Positions 16,745-25,151 of a stretch of DNA of 47,663 nt are shown piece by piece. This stretch comes from ANME-2 cluster archaeon (GTDB lineage: Archaea; Halobacteriota; Methanosarcinia; Methanosarcinales; Methanocomedenaceae). The stretch covers positions 1 through 47,663 of the forward strand of contig JAAXOC010000046.1 of NCBI GenBank assembly GCA_014237145.1, given 5' to 3'. The translations under genes were made by a program, and so were the position numbers. Below the pieces are notes generated by a model. It was not told where the DNA came from and ran no database searches. It saw only the letters and a list, made by a program, of their open reading frames with translations. The number at the start of each line of letters is the position of its first letter. Within the stretch, counting starts at the first letter, position 1.

Positions 16745-18052
16745 TTACCTTAACGTACACCCTATACCCGACAGCAGGTCATTTACCTTCCTGTGGACAT
16801 CACCTGCATCCAGGTCACCTCTGATGGTAATCCTGATAGTCACACTGGTACTGTCACTGTTAGGGTGAATATAAACATCAATTACCCTGACTGAAACCAC
16901 ACCGTCCACCTGGGAAATGATATCTTTGATGATCTCTGGTCTGGCACCATGTGGGATGAATGCGGATACATCCCGACTTGAGTGGTCAAGGTTGTTCTTC
17001 TTCCATTCAAGCAGTTCATCCATATGCAGCAGGCAGGTATTCTCAATCTTGAGTTCGACCTCCCTGCCTCCCCGCTCAATAGTCACCATAAGGGGTGTAA
17101 CCTTCCTGACCGTGCCAATATGGGTCACTCCCGAATACTGGTGACGCAGTCCCCGTTCTTCACCAATGGAACGGATCAGTTCCTGGAATTCCGATATCTT
17201 GGTATTGATCAATTTGTCAGAGCGTCCAAGTGCAGCCTGGGTATCACCGAAATGAACCGCCGATCGCTTTATAATATCCACAAAACCCTGGACATCGTTA
17301 CTGTTGACCTTATCTGACATGTCCTCGCACACTTTCATGAATGCCTGGTGGACAGCCTTCACTTCCGGGTTCATCTGGATCATGGCATAGAGGTACGGGT
17401 TCTGGGCCAGTATCCTGCCTACAAAATCCAGCATAATCTCATAGACCGGGCTCATGAACCTGCGGGAAGCGGGAACGTCAAAGTCAAGTTCTGCCGTGGC
17501 AGCACCGATGGAGATGTATGCAAAATGGGTCAAACCCTGCACCACAGCCATCATCCGGTCATGTTCCTGTGGGGTTGCCAATTCGATATGGGCACCTTGC
17601 TCCTCATACAATGAACGGATCACAGGCAGCCAGTGTTCACTACGTCTTTCAACAGGTACCAGTATAATGATCTGGCCGTGCAGGTCAGGAATGGTGGGAC
17701 CGAACATGGGGTGAGTGCCAAGTATCTCAACACCAACAGGTGCATATTGCTGCATAGCATGCACGGGCATGGTCTTGACCGAAGTAATATCCATTAGCAA
17801 ACTGCCCGGTTTCATTTTGGGTGCAATATCTGCTATCACCTGTTCGGTGAGATCAATTGGGACAGATACCATTACCGCATCAGACAGTGCCAACTCTTTA
17901 TCCAGGTCATCGGCAAAGGGCACGCCAAGTCTTTCAGCGATATCCTTCCTCTTATTTGCACCCCATACCGTTACATCCCATCCATGTTTTTTGTAGAACC
18001 GGGTGAACCACTCCCCAGTTTCGCCTGTGCCGCCAATGATCAGGATCTTCAT
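16745..18052 (-). CDS. tyrA: Prephenate dehydrogenase with C-terminal FDX-ACB-like domain
   Basis: A 435-residue enzyme that oxidises and decarboxylates prephenate to 4-hydroxyphenylpyruvate for tyrosine. N-terminal Rossmann motif IIGGTGETGEW (residues 5-15), then the prephenate dehydrogenase core with GTHPMFGPT and an all-alpha dimer part with HDRMMAVVQGLTHF. The last 80 or so residues (RDVSAFIPHG..., VRVIDVYIHP, SVTIRITIRGD, ending GCTLR) read like a ferredoxin-fold anticodon-binding (FDX-ACB) domain, known best from phenylalanyl-tRNA synthetase. It is last in the aro operon, 26 bp after aroE. ATG at 18052 (GGA about 6 nt upstream) is preferred over GTG at 18061. Confidence 0.9.
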   Translation of the reverse strand: MKILIIGGTGETGEWFTRFYKKHGWDVTVWGANKRKDIAERLGVPFADDLDKELALSDAVMVSVPIDLTEQVIADIAPKMKPGSLLMDITSVKTMPVHAMQQYAPVGVEILGTHPMFGPTIPDLHGQIIILVPVERRSEHWLPVIRSLYEEQGAHIELATPQEHDRMMAVVQGLTHFAYISIGAATAELDFDVPASRRFMSPVYEIMLDFVGRILAQNPYLYAMIQMNPEVKAVHQAFMKVCEDMSDKVNSNDVQGFVDIIKRSAVHFGDTQAALGRSDKLINTKISEFQELIRSIGEERGLRHQYSGVTHIGTVRKVTPLMVTIERGGREVELKIENTCLLHMDELLEWKKNNLDHSSRDVSAFIPHGARPEIIKDIISQVDGVVSVRVIDVYIHPNSDSTSVTIRITIRGDLDAGDVHRKVNDLLSGIGCTLR

Positions 18053-18078
18053 AGTATCCACTGTAATTTCATCAACTG

Positions 18079-18924
18079 TTATTTACTCCCAAGTACGTCC
18101 CGTACTGCCTGCTCCATCACGCCGACAGGTGGTTCGATGCCGGTCCATATCCTGAAACTTTCGGCACCCTGTAGTACAAGCATTTTGATACCGTCTATGG
18201 TAACAGCCCCTACTTTTTTCGCTTCCCTGAGCAGGCGGGTCTCAAGCGGGCTGTACACGATATCGAATATCACCTGTCCAGTATGCATCATATCTGCAGT
18301 GATAAGGGTCTGCTCAATGTCAGGATGCATTCCCACTGATGTGGTATTTATTATAATATCAGCATCTGCTGTTAGTTCGGGCAGTTCTTCCAGGCTCGTA
18401 CCATTTGCATCTCCCACTGACCTGACATTTCCAGCCAGCTCCTGTGATTTTCCAAGTGTCCTGTTTGCTATTATTACCCGGGCACCATCCTTTGCCAGCT
18501 GGTAGGCCACGGCCCTTGCCGCACCTCCGGCACCAAGTATCAATACCATGCTACCAGGGATATCCACACCAGATGCTGCTAAAGCTTTCACTGCCCCTAT
18601 GCCGTCAGTATTATAGCCGACAATGCCGGTAATGCCAGCAATGGTATCATCTGAAAACTCTATAGTATTCACTGCCCCAATAGCTTGTGCCATAGTATCC
18701 GGCTCCACGATCCCCAGTGCTTTCTCTTTAAGTGGAATGGTAAGATTGAGCCCACCAAAACCCATGGCTCTGGCACCTTTAATAGCACCTTCAAGGTCAT
18801 CCGGGGTGACCCTGAACTTGTGGTATTCACAATCCATACCCAGGGCTTTATAGGCAGCATTGTGCATAACAGGTGACAGGCTGTGCTCTACAGGGTCGCC
18901 TAACACCGCAAATATGGTTTTCAG
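18079..18924 (-). CDS. aroE: Shikimate dehydrogenase (probable CTG start)
   Basis: A 281-residue enzyme reducing 3-dehydroshikimate to shikimate with NADPH. Motifs: VLGDPVEHSLSPVMHN (substrate-binding Ser pair), NLTIPLKEKAL with the catalytic Lys, NTDGIGA with the catalytic Asp, ILGAGGAARAVAYQL nucleotide loop, ANRT (NADP 2'-phosphate). The family needs a beta strand before LGDP. The first ATG-like start in frame is GTG at 18906, which would remove that strand. CTG at 18924 gives LKTIFAVLGDP, overlaps the aroD stop as CTGA, and has GGAGG exactly 7 nt upstream. I therefore call CTG as the start. Located between aroD and tyrA in one operon. Confidence 0.88.
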   Translation of the reverse strand: MKTIFAVLGDPVEHSLSPVMHNAAYKALGMDCEYHKFRVTPDDLEGAIKGARAMGFGGLNLTIPLKEKALGIVEPDTMAQAIGAVNTIEFSDDTIAGITGIVGYNTDGIGAVKALAASGVDIPGSMVLILGAGGAARAVAYQLAKDGARVIIANRTLGKSQELAGNVRSVGDANGTSLEELPELTADADIIINTTSVGMHPDIEQTLITADMMHTGQVIFDIVYSPLETRLLREAKKVGAVTIDGIKMLVLQGAESFRIWTGIEPPVGVMEQAVRDVLGSK

Positions 18925-19619
18925 ATCAGCACCTCCATGAAGTGTTTCAATTCATCTATTCTTAACTGGCCCGGTGCCACCGCATCCTCCACTGCGCCGT
19001 AAGTAAGCACAGAACCATAGATGGGGGCCACCACCCTGGTATGGCTTCCCAGTTTACCCATGGCAATGGTACTCACAGGAAAGTCCGCGTCCTGTGTGAC
19101 CATAAGGAGGGACAGAGTATCAGCAGTGCTGTTGGGGGTCACTGCAAGTTTGGCAATGTCTGCCCCAGCAGCCATGGCCTGCTGCAATGTAGCCGTCATA
19201 ACACTGGCAGGTGGCGTGACCTTAAAATCATGGGATGAGATTATCAATACCCTGTTCAATGATCTTGCCGCATCCACCACCCTGCTGCGTAGAGGAGCGG
19301 ATAGTTCCACGTCCACAGCATCCACCCTGGTCAGTGCAGATATAAGCAGTTCCACCCTGGCCCCCTCACTACCGTCCCAACGTCCGCCTTCCTTTAGGCA
19401 GCGGTTGGTGGCTATGATGGGCAGGCCAACCCGTTCATGTAATTTATCCAGCAGCAGGGCCAGTTCATTTTTATCCTTTATCCCCAGCAGGTCTATCCTT
19501 ACTTCAAGGATGTGGGCACCCATTGACCTGGCCTTACTGGCAGTCTGGATGGGGTCAGCGCCAATGGCAGCCACTATGCCCGGGCCCTGCCCAAGGTCAA
19601 CATGTCCTATATGTACCAT
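18921..19619 (-). CDS. aroD: 3-Dehydroquinate dehydratase, type I
   Basis: A 232-residue type I dehydroquinase that removes water from 3-dehydroquinate through a Schiff base. The catalytic His is in LIISSHDFKVTP and the Schiff-base Lys in DIAKLAVTP. N-terminal strands IVAAIG and ILEVRIDLLG fit the TIM barrel. ATG at 19619 gives the family's usual length. AAAGGA lies directly against it, which is too close to be ideal; the in-frame ATG at 19661 has AGGGT 7 nt upstream and would add 14 hydrophilic residues unlike the family. The start is thus uncertain. The gene overlaps the aroE start by 4 nt, suggesting translational coupling. A 160-bp gap separates it from aroB'. Confidence 0.88.
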   Translation of the reverse strand: MVHIGHVDLGQGPGIVAAIGADPIQTASKARSMGAHILEVRIDLLGIKDKNELALLLDKLHERVGLPIIATNRCLKEGGRWDGSEGARVELLISALTRVDAVDVELSAPLRSRVVDAARSLNRVLIISSHDFKVTPPASVMTATLQQAMAAGADIAKLAVTPNSTADTLSLLMVTQDADFPVSTIAMGKLGSHTRVVAPIYGSVLTYGAVEDAVAPGQLRIDELKHFMEVLI

Positions 19620-19740
19620 TCCTTTGTACCGTGCTATTTGAGACTTTTTATTATTTAGCATGAAAGTACCCTTGGGTTCTTTCATTTTTTGAGCATGTCA
19701 TTCGAAGAATTTCATGTACGTTTCCTGGAATGGTCTATAA

Positions 19741-19797
19741 CCACAGAGTGCACAGAGAGCACAGAGAAACAATAACGCTCTGTGTGCCTCTGTGTTT
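19741..19797. repeat. Interspersed hairpin repeat of CACAGAG units
   Basis: ACCACAGAG/GCACAGAG units on the left pair with CTCTGTG/CTCTGTG on the right to form an imperfect hairpin. It sits in the gap between aroB' and aroD and would be part of the operon transcript. Similar motifs recur widely in archaeal intergenic DNA. Confidence 0.55.
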
Positions 19798-19848
19798 GAT
19801 CTTCTTTGCCATGATCTATTTCATCCAGAATAAATTAAAAAGTCTCTG

Positions 19849-20994
19849 TTATTTCTCGATAATGGTTTCCTCGATCTTCATACCGAAATGCCGGGCAGTA
19901 TCCTCATAATTGACCATCACTTCATCTCCTTCCTTCAGGACAGCTACTGAAATGGGTTTTCCGTCCCTGCCGACAAGTTTGATTGTCTCGGCATTCTGGA
20001 GTATGGTCTTGACAATATAATCATCTACCATTGCTTCGACAAGCAGCATGGGTCTTCTCTCGATCTTGACCCTTCCAACAATGGCAGGCCTCTGGCATCC
20101 TTTGGAATCCACTACCAGCACTTCATCCCCTGCACTAAGTTCTGAGAGGTACTGGGTTCGCTCACCCACCTTGACATAGGCATGGACTGCACCCGCATTC
20201 ACCCTGAATGGCCTGGCTGCGACATAGGGGCTGTCCTCTGATTCGGAATGTACCAGGAACAGACCGTTGGACTGGCTGCCAACCAGCATACCTTCACCCA
20301 GCGTCATTAAGGAACATGTGTCCACACAGACACGGTCCCCCATTCCAACAGGCTTGACCTTGGTGATTGTGGCAACACTAATGGGTATTTCCTCAGACCC
20401 GGTCTGCTCTACAGCCTTAACCGTTCTCTTGATCTCAGATAGGTCATCGGTATCCAGGAGCACCCCGTCTGAACCGTGTTCCATTGTCTCGTATGCGACT
20501 ATGGTCTCTTCTGCATCCCTAACACCTGATATGATCTTAACGTCCAGTTCCTGCAGGGCTGCGATGAGATTCTCCAGCGGGATGACTTTCCAGTCCGTTC
20601 CCACCACTATGATATAATCACAGACCTTGCCTAGTTCGGCAGCAAATTCTTCGTACTCTTTATCCTGGATTACTACATATCCGGCTGTGGTCAATCCCCT
20701 GTCCTTTAACTGGATGGCCAGGTTGATATCCCTGCTTCCTGACAGGTCATTTGGCAATGGATGTGTGCCGTCGCCTTCGCTGTTCTTACCCACAACAAAG
20801 ACATCTGCATCCCCTTCCCCATCCCTGACAAAGGCAGCCACTTTTATGCTGCCCAGTTCCCGTACCAGGGCAATATCGTCTTCATTGACCAGAATGAAAT
20901 CTACTCCGGATTCAAGTCCGGTAGTTATCCTCTGTTTCCGGTCATCCCAGTCCCCGGTATCTGCTTTTATCCATAATGTCTTATCAACGTTCAC
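19849..20994 (-). CDS. aroB': 3-Dehydroquinate synthase II
   Basis: A 381-residue archaeal 3-dehydroquinate synthase II, which oxidatively deaminates and cyclises 2-amino-3,7-dideoxy-D-threo-hept-6-ulosonate (ADTH) to 3-dehydroquinate with NAD. It replaces bacterial AroB. Family hallmarks seen: [16 protein letters not shown] at the N-terminus, [31 protein letters not shown] in mid-protein, and [13 protein letters not shown]. The start is GTG at 20994, overlapping the TGA of aroA' as GTGA, so the two are translationally coupled. It works directly after ADTH synthase. Confidence 0.95.
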   Translation of the reverse strand: MNVDKTLWIKADTGDWDDRKQRITTGLESGVDFILVNEDDIALVRELGSIKVAAFVRDGEGDADVFVVGKNSEGDGTHPLPNDLSGSRDINLAIQLKDRGLTTAGYVVIQDKEYEEFAAELGKVCDYIIVVGTDWKVIPLENLIAALQELDVKIISGVRDAEETIVAYETMEHGSDGVLLDTDDLSEIKRTVKAVEQTGSEEIPISVATITKVKPVGMGDRVCVDTCSLMTLGEGMLVGSQSNGLFLVHSESEDSPYVAARPFRVNAGAVHAYVKVGERTQYLSELSAGDEVLVVDSKGCQRPAIVGRVKIERRPMLLVEAMVDDYIVKTILQNAETIKLVGRDGKPISVAVLKEGDEVMVNYEDTARHFGMKIEETIIEK

Positions 20995-21788
20995 TTCAGT
21001 TCCTCCAGGGCTTCCTCCACACTTGTATTGTTATGCACTATCCTGGTGATTGCCCTGGTCATCTTTGTTGGATTGGGATGTTGAAATACATTTCTACCTA
21101 TGGCGACGCCCCTGCCACCTGCATCAAGGCAGCCCTTGATCATCTCCAAAAACTCAGCATCGGTCTCGGTCTTGGGACCGCCTGCCATGACCACAGGGAC
21201 CGGGCATCCGGCAACAACGTCCTTGAATGTGTCAGGGTCACCGGTATAGTTGGTCTTGATCACATCGGCTCCCAGTTCAGCCCCTGCACGTGCGGCATGT
21301 GCTACCAGTTTAGGGTCATTGGGGTCAGTAATGTTCTTTCCCCTGGGATACATCATGGCCAGCAGGGGCATACCCCAAATATCACAACTTTCAGCAACAT
21401 TACCTAGTTTTTTCAACTGGTCTGATTCGGTTTCGCTACCTATATTGACATGAACGCTTACAGCATCTGCTCCCAGTTTGATGGCCTCTTCTACTGTACA
21501 TACAAGCACTTTATCATTAGGATCGGGTCCAAGGGCAGTGGATGCACTCATGTGGATGATAAGCCCCACATCGGACCCATAACCCCTGTGTCCGTGCTTT
21601 GCCATCCCCTTCTGGAGTAGTACCGCATTGGCACCACCATCGGCAACCTTATCTACCATCTTTGGCAAATCTACCAGCCCGGTCACAGGGCCTACTGATA
21701 TGCCGTGGTCCATTGGTATTATTACCATATTCCTGCTCTGCCGGTCCAATATTCGTTCTAATCTAATGCTTTTTCCGATTTCTGACAT
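20991..21788 (-). CDS. aroA': ADTH synthase (class I aldolase-like, first step of archaeal shikimate route)
   Basis: A 265-residue 2-amino-3,7-dideoxy-D-threo-hept-6-ulosonate synthase. It condenses aspartate semialdehyde with a 6-deoxy-5-ketofructose phosphate-derived unit, the entry to aromatic amino acids in methanogens. Seen: [18 protein letters not shown], the Schiff-base Lys in VIKTNYTGD, and GRNVFQHP. It resembles archaeal fructose-bisphosphate aldolase, but its adjacency to dehydroquinate synthase II makes ADTH synthase the better call. ATG at 21788 is preceded by AGGTGG. It is the first gene of the operon; a TATA box lies at 21832-21846. Confidence 0.93.
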   Translation of the reverse strand: MSEIGKSIRLERILDRQSRNMVIIPMDHGISVGPVTGLVDLPKMVDKVADGGANAVLLQKGMAKHGHRGYGSDVGLIIHMSASTALGPDPNDKVLVCTVEEAIKLGADAVSVHVNIGSETESDQLKKLGNVAESCDIWGMPLLAMMYPRGKNITDPNDPKLVAHAARAGAELGADVIKTNYTGDPDTFKDVVAGCPVPVVMAGGPKTETDAEFLEMIKGCLDAGGRGVAIGRNVFQHPNPTKMTRAITRIVHNNTSVEEALEELK

Positions 21789-21831
21789 AAGTCCACCTCA
21801 CTGTGCTAGTGTGTAACATAGTAGCACGATT

Positions 21832-21846
21832 CAATATATAAGGATA
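21832..21846 (-). promoter_or_regulatory. Probable promoter of the aro operon
   Basis: On the minus strand CCTTATATATTG is a good TATA box. Transcription would start near 21810, giving a short leader that contains AGGTGG before the aroA' ATG. A second TATA-like sequence (TTATATAATT) lies near 21890. Confidence 0.55.
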
Positions 21847-21923
21847 TCGCTTTAAGTAATCGCTCATCCCATTAGCAACCTGCGAAATAATTATATAAAA
21901 GTTAGGCTTTATGAAGATGTGAA

Positions 21924-22009
21924 TCAGGAAAATATTTTCCTGAAAAAAAGAATGTCCTGTAAATTTCACATCATTCGATCTGGACAGATAATATGTGTGA
22001 TTTACAGGA
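21924..22009. promoter_or_regulatory. Perfect 20-bp palindrome and adjoining inverted repeat upstream of the aro operon
   Basis: 21924-21943 is a perfect palindrome with half-site TCAGGAAAAT. Next to it TCCTGTAAAT...CACA (21955-21970) pairs with its near reverse complement at 21993-22009. They lie between the aro operon promoter and the small 31-residue gene. No T-run follows on either strand, so operator sites are more likely than a terminator. Confidence 0.5.
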
Positions 22010-22074
22010 TTTCCACATTTAAAATTTTCTACAAAACTCAAATCGACTTTTAAAACACTTTCAAGCTTGATTTT

Positions 22075-22170
22075 TTAAGCCTTGGGTTTCGGAGCTTTTC
22101 TGTCTCTCACTTGTGCATCATACTTCTTGAGTCTATCTTGTTCTTCCTTAGAAACTTTGGATTCAGCCAT
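22075..22170 (-). CDS. Small basic protein, 31 aa
   Basis: A short gene with ATG at 22170 preceded by GAGGTG at 8-nt spacing, encoding MAESKVSKEEQDRLKKYDAQ and a further 11 residues ending RKAPKPKA, then TAA. The composition (Lys/Arg/Glu-rich helix then a Pro-Lys tail) suggests a helical nucleic-acid- or ribosome-associated peptide, but no family is recognised. The strong ribosome binding site and clean ending support it as real. It is transcribed in the same direction as the aro operon, about 290 bp upstream. Confidence 0.65.
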   Translation of the reverse strand: MAESKVSKEEQDRLKKYDAQVRDRKAPKPKA

Positions 22171-22368
22171 TTTATATTCACCTCTTGTTCAATGTGTTTT
22201 GCCTGCCAGTCCTTATTGCTAGCATATAAGCACATTTAAGTTCCGCACCCAGTTCTCCACTAATCCTGGAAGCAAACCTATTATTAAGTTTTATCTAATT
22301 GTACATAAATATATGTGATAAATGCCAGGATGATTTCGGTTACCCTAATAAAATCGGTAATTTCACAA

Positions 22369-23568
22369 TTATTCGCCCAGCATCTCACTGAGGTTCAACT
22401 GCCTGGTATCCTTTTTAACCTGGAAGAAATCACTGGCACTAGTGGTGACCTGTTCCCTGTATTCGGGCAGTGTATATACACCCAGTCTCCAGTTATCCAT
22501 ATGCGCCTGCTCCAGGTTGCGCACTATGGGTGATGCCTCGTCCAGCCGGACCATCCTGCCGTTGAACACAATATTGGCCTTCATTTCACTCATGTCTGGC
22601 ATCCCTGGTATATCCACAATCACATACTCGGCAGGTACGCCTGCTTCCCCGGCCAGTTCCTGCTCAAGTCGTTTTGGGCTGTTGCGGTAACGCTCCACCA
22701 CTTCCCTGTTTACCGATGCCAGGCTGGCATACAGTGAACGTTTGAAGAGTTTACGTTCCCGTATCCTGGTCATCAGTTCGGTAGCATAACCGCCGGCATC
22801 CATCAAACGTGCTTCCAGCATGCCGTCATCCATGGATTGCAGCCCGGCAGTTTCCAGTGCCCCTTCGGAAATGGCAGCCTGACAGGCTCGCAGCAACATG
22901 GTCTCTGCAATCCTGCTTACATGATGGTAATATACTGTAGGGTGCATGAAAAACCTGGACACCAATAAGCTTTCACAAGCTTGCAGGCCCCCTGGTTCTA
23001 TCACGAATTTTCCCTCATAGAATTTAAGGGAATGAATGAGTCTTTCCAGGTCGATGACGCCGTAGGCCACACCAGTATAATGGGCGTCCCGTACCAGATA
23101 GTCCATACGGTCCATGTCTATCTCGCTGTTTAGCACACTACCTATTTGGGTCTCACCCCTGATGTGGGCGGTGATGCTGGATGGCTTGATCGAGAACTCA
23201 TCCAGGATGACTGCAAGTTCAGGCTGCCTGAGTATGTGGGACATCTCCTCATGCCCGCGTCTTGTATATTGCCTGAGCAGGTCTTCGGTGACATGTGAGA
23301 ACGGACCGTGCCCAACATCGTGCAACAGTGCGGCAAGCCTGACCTCATCGGGTGTGTTATGGTCAATGTGCTCAAGCAACTGGCATGTCAGGTGATACGT
23401 ACCCAGGGAGTGCTCAAACCTGGTATGGTTAGCTCCAGGATAGACCAGGTGTGACAGGCCGAGCTGCCGAATCCTGCGCAGCCGCTGCATCTGGGGTGTA
23501 TCGATAATTGCTAGTGCCAGTTCATCCAGTTCGATATAACCGTGAATGGGGTCCCGCACTACCTTCAT
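22369..23568 (-). CDS. HD-domain phosphohydrolase (dGTPase/SAMHD1-like)
   Basis: A 399-residue HD hydrolase. It begins MKVVRDPIHGYIELDELALAI split by no gap, the usual start of this family, and holds the metal ligands: His in HTRFEHSLGTYH, the HD pair in AALLHDVGHGPFSH, and the last Asp in DMDRMDYLVRDAHYTG. Relatives hydrolyse dNTPs or other nucleotides in the cytoplasm; the substrate here is unknown. ATG at 23568 matches the family; the frame stays open 19 codons upstream without similarity. TATA-like TTAAATATAA lies close upstream, so the message may be nearly leaderless. It is divergent from the UPF0280 gene, sharing a 73-bp promoter region. Confidence 0.9.
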   Translation of the reverse strand: MKVVRDPIHGYIELDELALAIIDTPQMQRLRRIRQLGLSHLVYPGANHTRFEHSLGTYHLTCQLLEHIDHNTPDEVRLAALLHDVGHGPFSHVTEDLLRQYTRRGHEEMSHILRQPELAVILDEFSIKPSSITAHIRGETQIGSVLNSEIDMDRMDYLVRDAHYTGVAYGVIDLERLIHSLKFYEGKFVIEPGGLQACESLLVSRFFMHPTVYYHHVSRIAETMLLRACQAAISEGALETAGLQSMDDGMLEARLMDAGGYATELMTRIRERKLFKRSLYASLASVNREVVERYRNSPKRLEQELAGEAGVPAEYVIVDIPGMPDMSEMKANIVFNGRMVRLDEASPIVRNLEQAHMDNWRLGVYTLPEYREQVTTSASDFFQVKKDTRQLNLSEMLGE

Positions 23569-23641
23569 GGTTAAGGAATTATATTTAAGATAGATAAACA
23601 TATGGCAGTTCATATGCATAAACAAGGAAAGTGATGCTTAT

Positions 23642-24352
23642 TTGCGGGTTCACTACAGGTTGAAAGAAACTATTGTAACACTGGGCGCTGATAAGGAAGA
23701 GTATATCGAGATAGCCAGGGCAGCCATTAGGAAACAGCGAAGCCTCCTGGAGGGTTATATCAGCTCTGACCCTTTTTTCAGGATCACACTTGAACCATAT
23801 AATGTACCGGACTCAGCCCCTGATATTGTCCGCAGGATGGCAGGGGCATGCAGTACAGTAGGCATCGGGCCCATGGGTGCTGTGGCCGGGACCATTGCAT
23901 GGATGGCAGTGGAGGCCATGGTGGAGGCAGGAGCTACTTATGCATTTGTGGACAATGGAGGGGATATTGCGCTTTTTACTGACCGGCCCCTGTTAATTGG
24001 TATATTTGCCGGCAATTCTTCCATAAAAGACCTGGGGCTTGAAATACAGCCAGGTGACACTGTCCAGGGCATCTGCACTTCATCGGGTACTGTAGGGCCG
24101 TCTATCAGTTTTGGGACTGCCGATGCAGCCCTGGTGGTGTCCGGGAATGTGTCGCTGGCAGATGCGGCTGCTACGGCACTGGGTAATGCTGTGCCGGATG
24201 AGGGCGAACTTGAGGAAGCCTTTGATGTGATCAGGGGAGTGCAGGCCATCCAGGGTGCAATTGTGATCAGGAATGACGGGTTTGCTATATGGGGAGAACT
24301 GCCGAGGCTGGCCAGGGCCAGGATGAAGCAGGATTTTATTACACGTGGTTAG
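23642..24352 (+). CDS. UPF0280 family protein (COG2122, ApbE-like)
   Basis: A 236-residue member of the archaeal UPF0280/COG2122 family, related to the ApbE fold. Seen: MRVHYRLKETIVTLGAD start, GPMGAVAGTIAW, AFVDNGGDIAL, CTSSGTVGPSISFGTADAA. In Methanosarcina acetivorans a COG2122 protein (MA1715) has been linked to sulfide assimilation; whether this one does the same is inference. The start is taken as TTG at 23642 because the family N-terminus begins there and no in-frame ATG fits; AAGGA lies about 14 nt upstream, rather far, so the start is moderately certain. Confidence 0.85.
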   Translation: MRVHYRLKETIVTLGADKEEYIEIARAAIRKQRSLLEGYISSDPFFRITLEPYNVPDSAPDIVRRMAGACSTVGIGPMGAVAGTIAWMAVEAMVEAGATYAFVDNGGDIALFTDRPLLIGIFAGNSSIKDLGLEIQPGDTVQGICTSSGTVGPSISFGTADAALVVSGNVSLADAAATALGNAVPDEGELEEAFDVIRGVQAIQGAIVIRNDGFAIWGELPRLARARMKQDFITRG

Positions 24353-24450
24353 GTAGTTTTTCTCCAGGTGATTGTACGTTATCAAAACCGTTTAAAAAAT
24401 ATTATATATTATGAAGTTAAGTAATTGAAGGTATAAAAAAAATGTATGGC

Positions 24451-24462
24451 ACTATATAAATG
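24451..24462 (+). promoter_or_regulatory. TATA box of the MNT-like gene
   Basis: ACTATATAAATG is a typical archaeal TATA box about 45 bp before the ATG at 24500, with GGGAG between them as ribosome binding site. Confidence 0.5.
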
Positions 24463-24499
24463 TAAGTTTTAAAACCACAATGTTATAGGGAGTGAGTTG

Positions 24500-24802
24500 A
24501 TGTACAATAAATTTACCACTGAAATCCCCAGAATAGAGCTTTCAGAGTTCTGCAGGAAAAATTATATTCGTATCCTGTCAATTATTGGTTCCCCCAGTCA
24601 ATGGAATGGTATATCGGCTGATCATGTCAATATGCTTGTTGAATTCGAATCGAACCGTATACCCGGGCTGATCAAATTAGGTAAGATCAAGATTGAGTTG
24701 TCAGTACTTCTCGGGTGCATTGTGGATATTTGGACATCACCGGATATCAGTCATTACTCCAGGCAGGAAGTAATAAGCTCTGCAGAACCGCTGTATGCTT
24801 AG
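24500..24802 (+). CDS. Degenerate MNT-type nucleotidyltransferase
   Basis: A 100-residue protein whose second half matches small MNT-family (MntA-like) nucleotidyltransferases: MLVEFESNRIPGLIKLGKIK, ELSVLLGCIVDIWTSPDIS, EVISSAEPLYA. Normal members carry GSRARGE...SDIDLLVEFE, with two Asp holding the metal. Here the loop is GSPSQWNG and the DxD becomes HxN (DHVNMLVEFE), so catalysis is very probably lost. GGGAG at 7-nt spacing supports ATG 24500. The usual partner, a HEPN (HepT) toxin, is not found next to it. It may be a retired antitoxin or a binding-only protein. Confidence 0.75.
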   Translation: MYNKFTTEIPRIELSEFCRKNYIRILSIIGSPSQWNGISADHVNMLVEFESNRIPGLIKLGKIKIELSVLLGCIVDIWTSPDISHYSRQEVISSAEPLYA

Positions 24803-25151
24803 GGTTGATTTTTGGCAGGACCAGTCTACTGTGTTGTGGAGTAAGTAGTAGTTGGCAGTCATTAATTGGGGCTTATGTTCGGGCAAGTGAGTTTTTCTGT
24901 TCTGTTGATACATGATTATACTAATCGTGTTTCAACTATTTTTGCTTCAAGATATTATTAAATTGAGGAACATGGGGGGGGTTTGTCTGCTGTGTTTGGA
25001 ATGGGTGCAGAAGTTTCCCCTCCGCCATGGCCGCCATGCTCACATGAATGTGCATTGTGAAAAAAAGCAATAAAATAATTAGAAGGAATTACCGTAACTA
25101 TTTATCTAATAAATATAAATCATGTGAATAAAGTTTTTTGAGGGTAACAAA
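24803..25151. other. Intergenic region with a promoter for the ATPase-TPR pair
   Basis: No gene seen. AATAAATATAAATC (about 25110-25122) is a plausible TATA element and GAGGGT lies 6 nt before the ATG at 25152. A G-run occurs at about 24974-24981. Confidence 0.45.

Noticed and set aside
20991-21788. Fructose-bisphosphate aldolase class I
   Set aside because: The fold is shared, but overlap with dehydroquinate synthase II and the aro gene order make ADTH synthase the better identity.
24803-25151. HEPN toxin partner for the MNT-like gene
   Set aside because: No open frame with the RxxxxH motif is present on either side of the gene.
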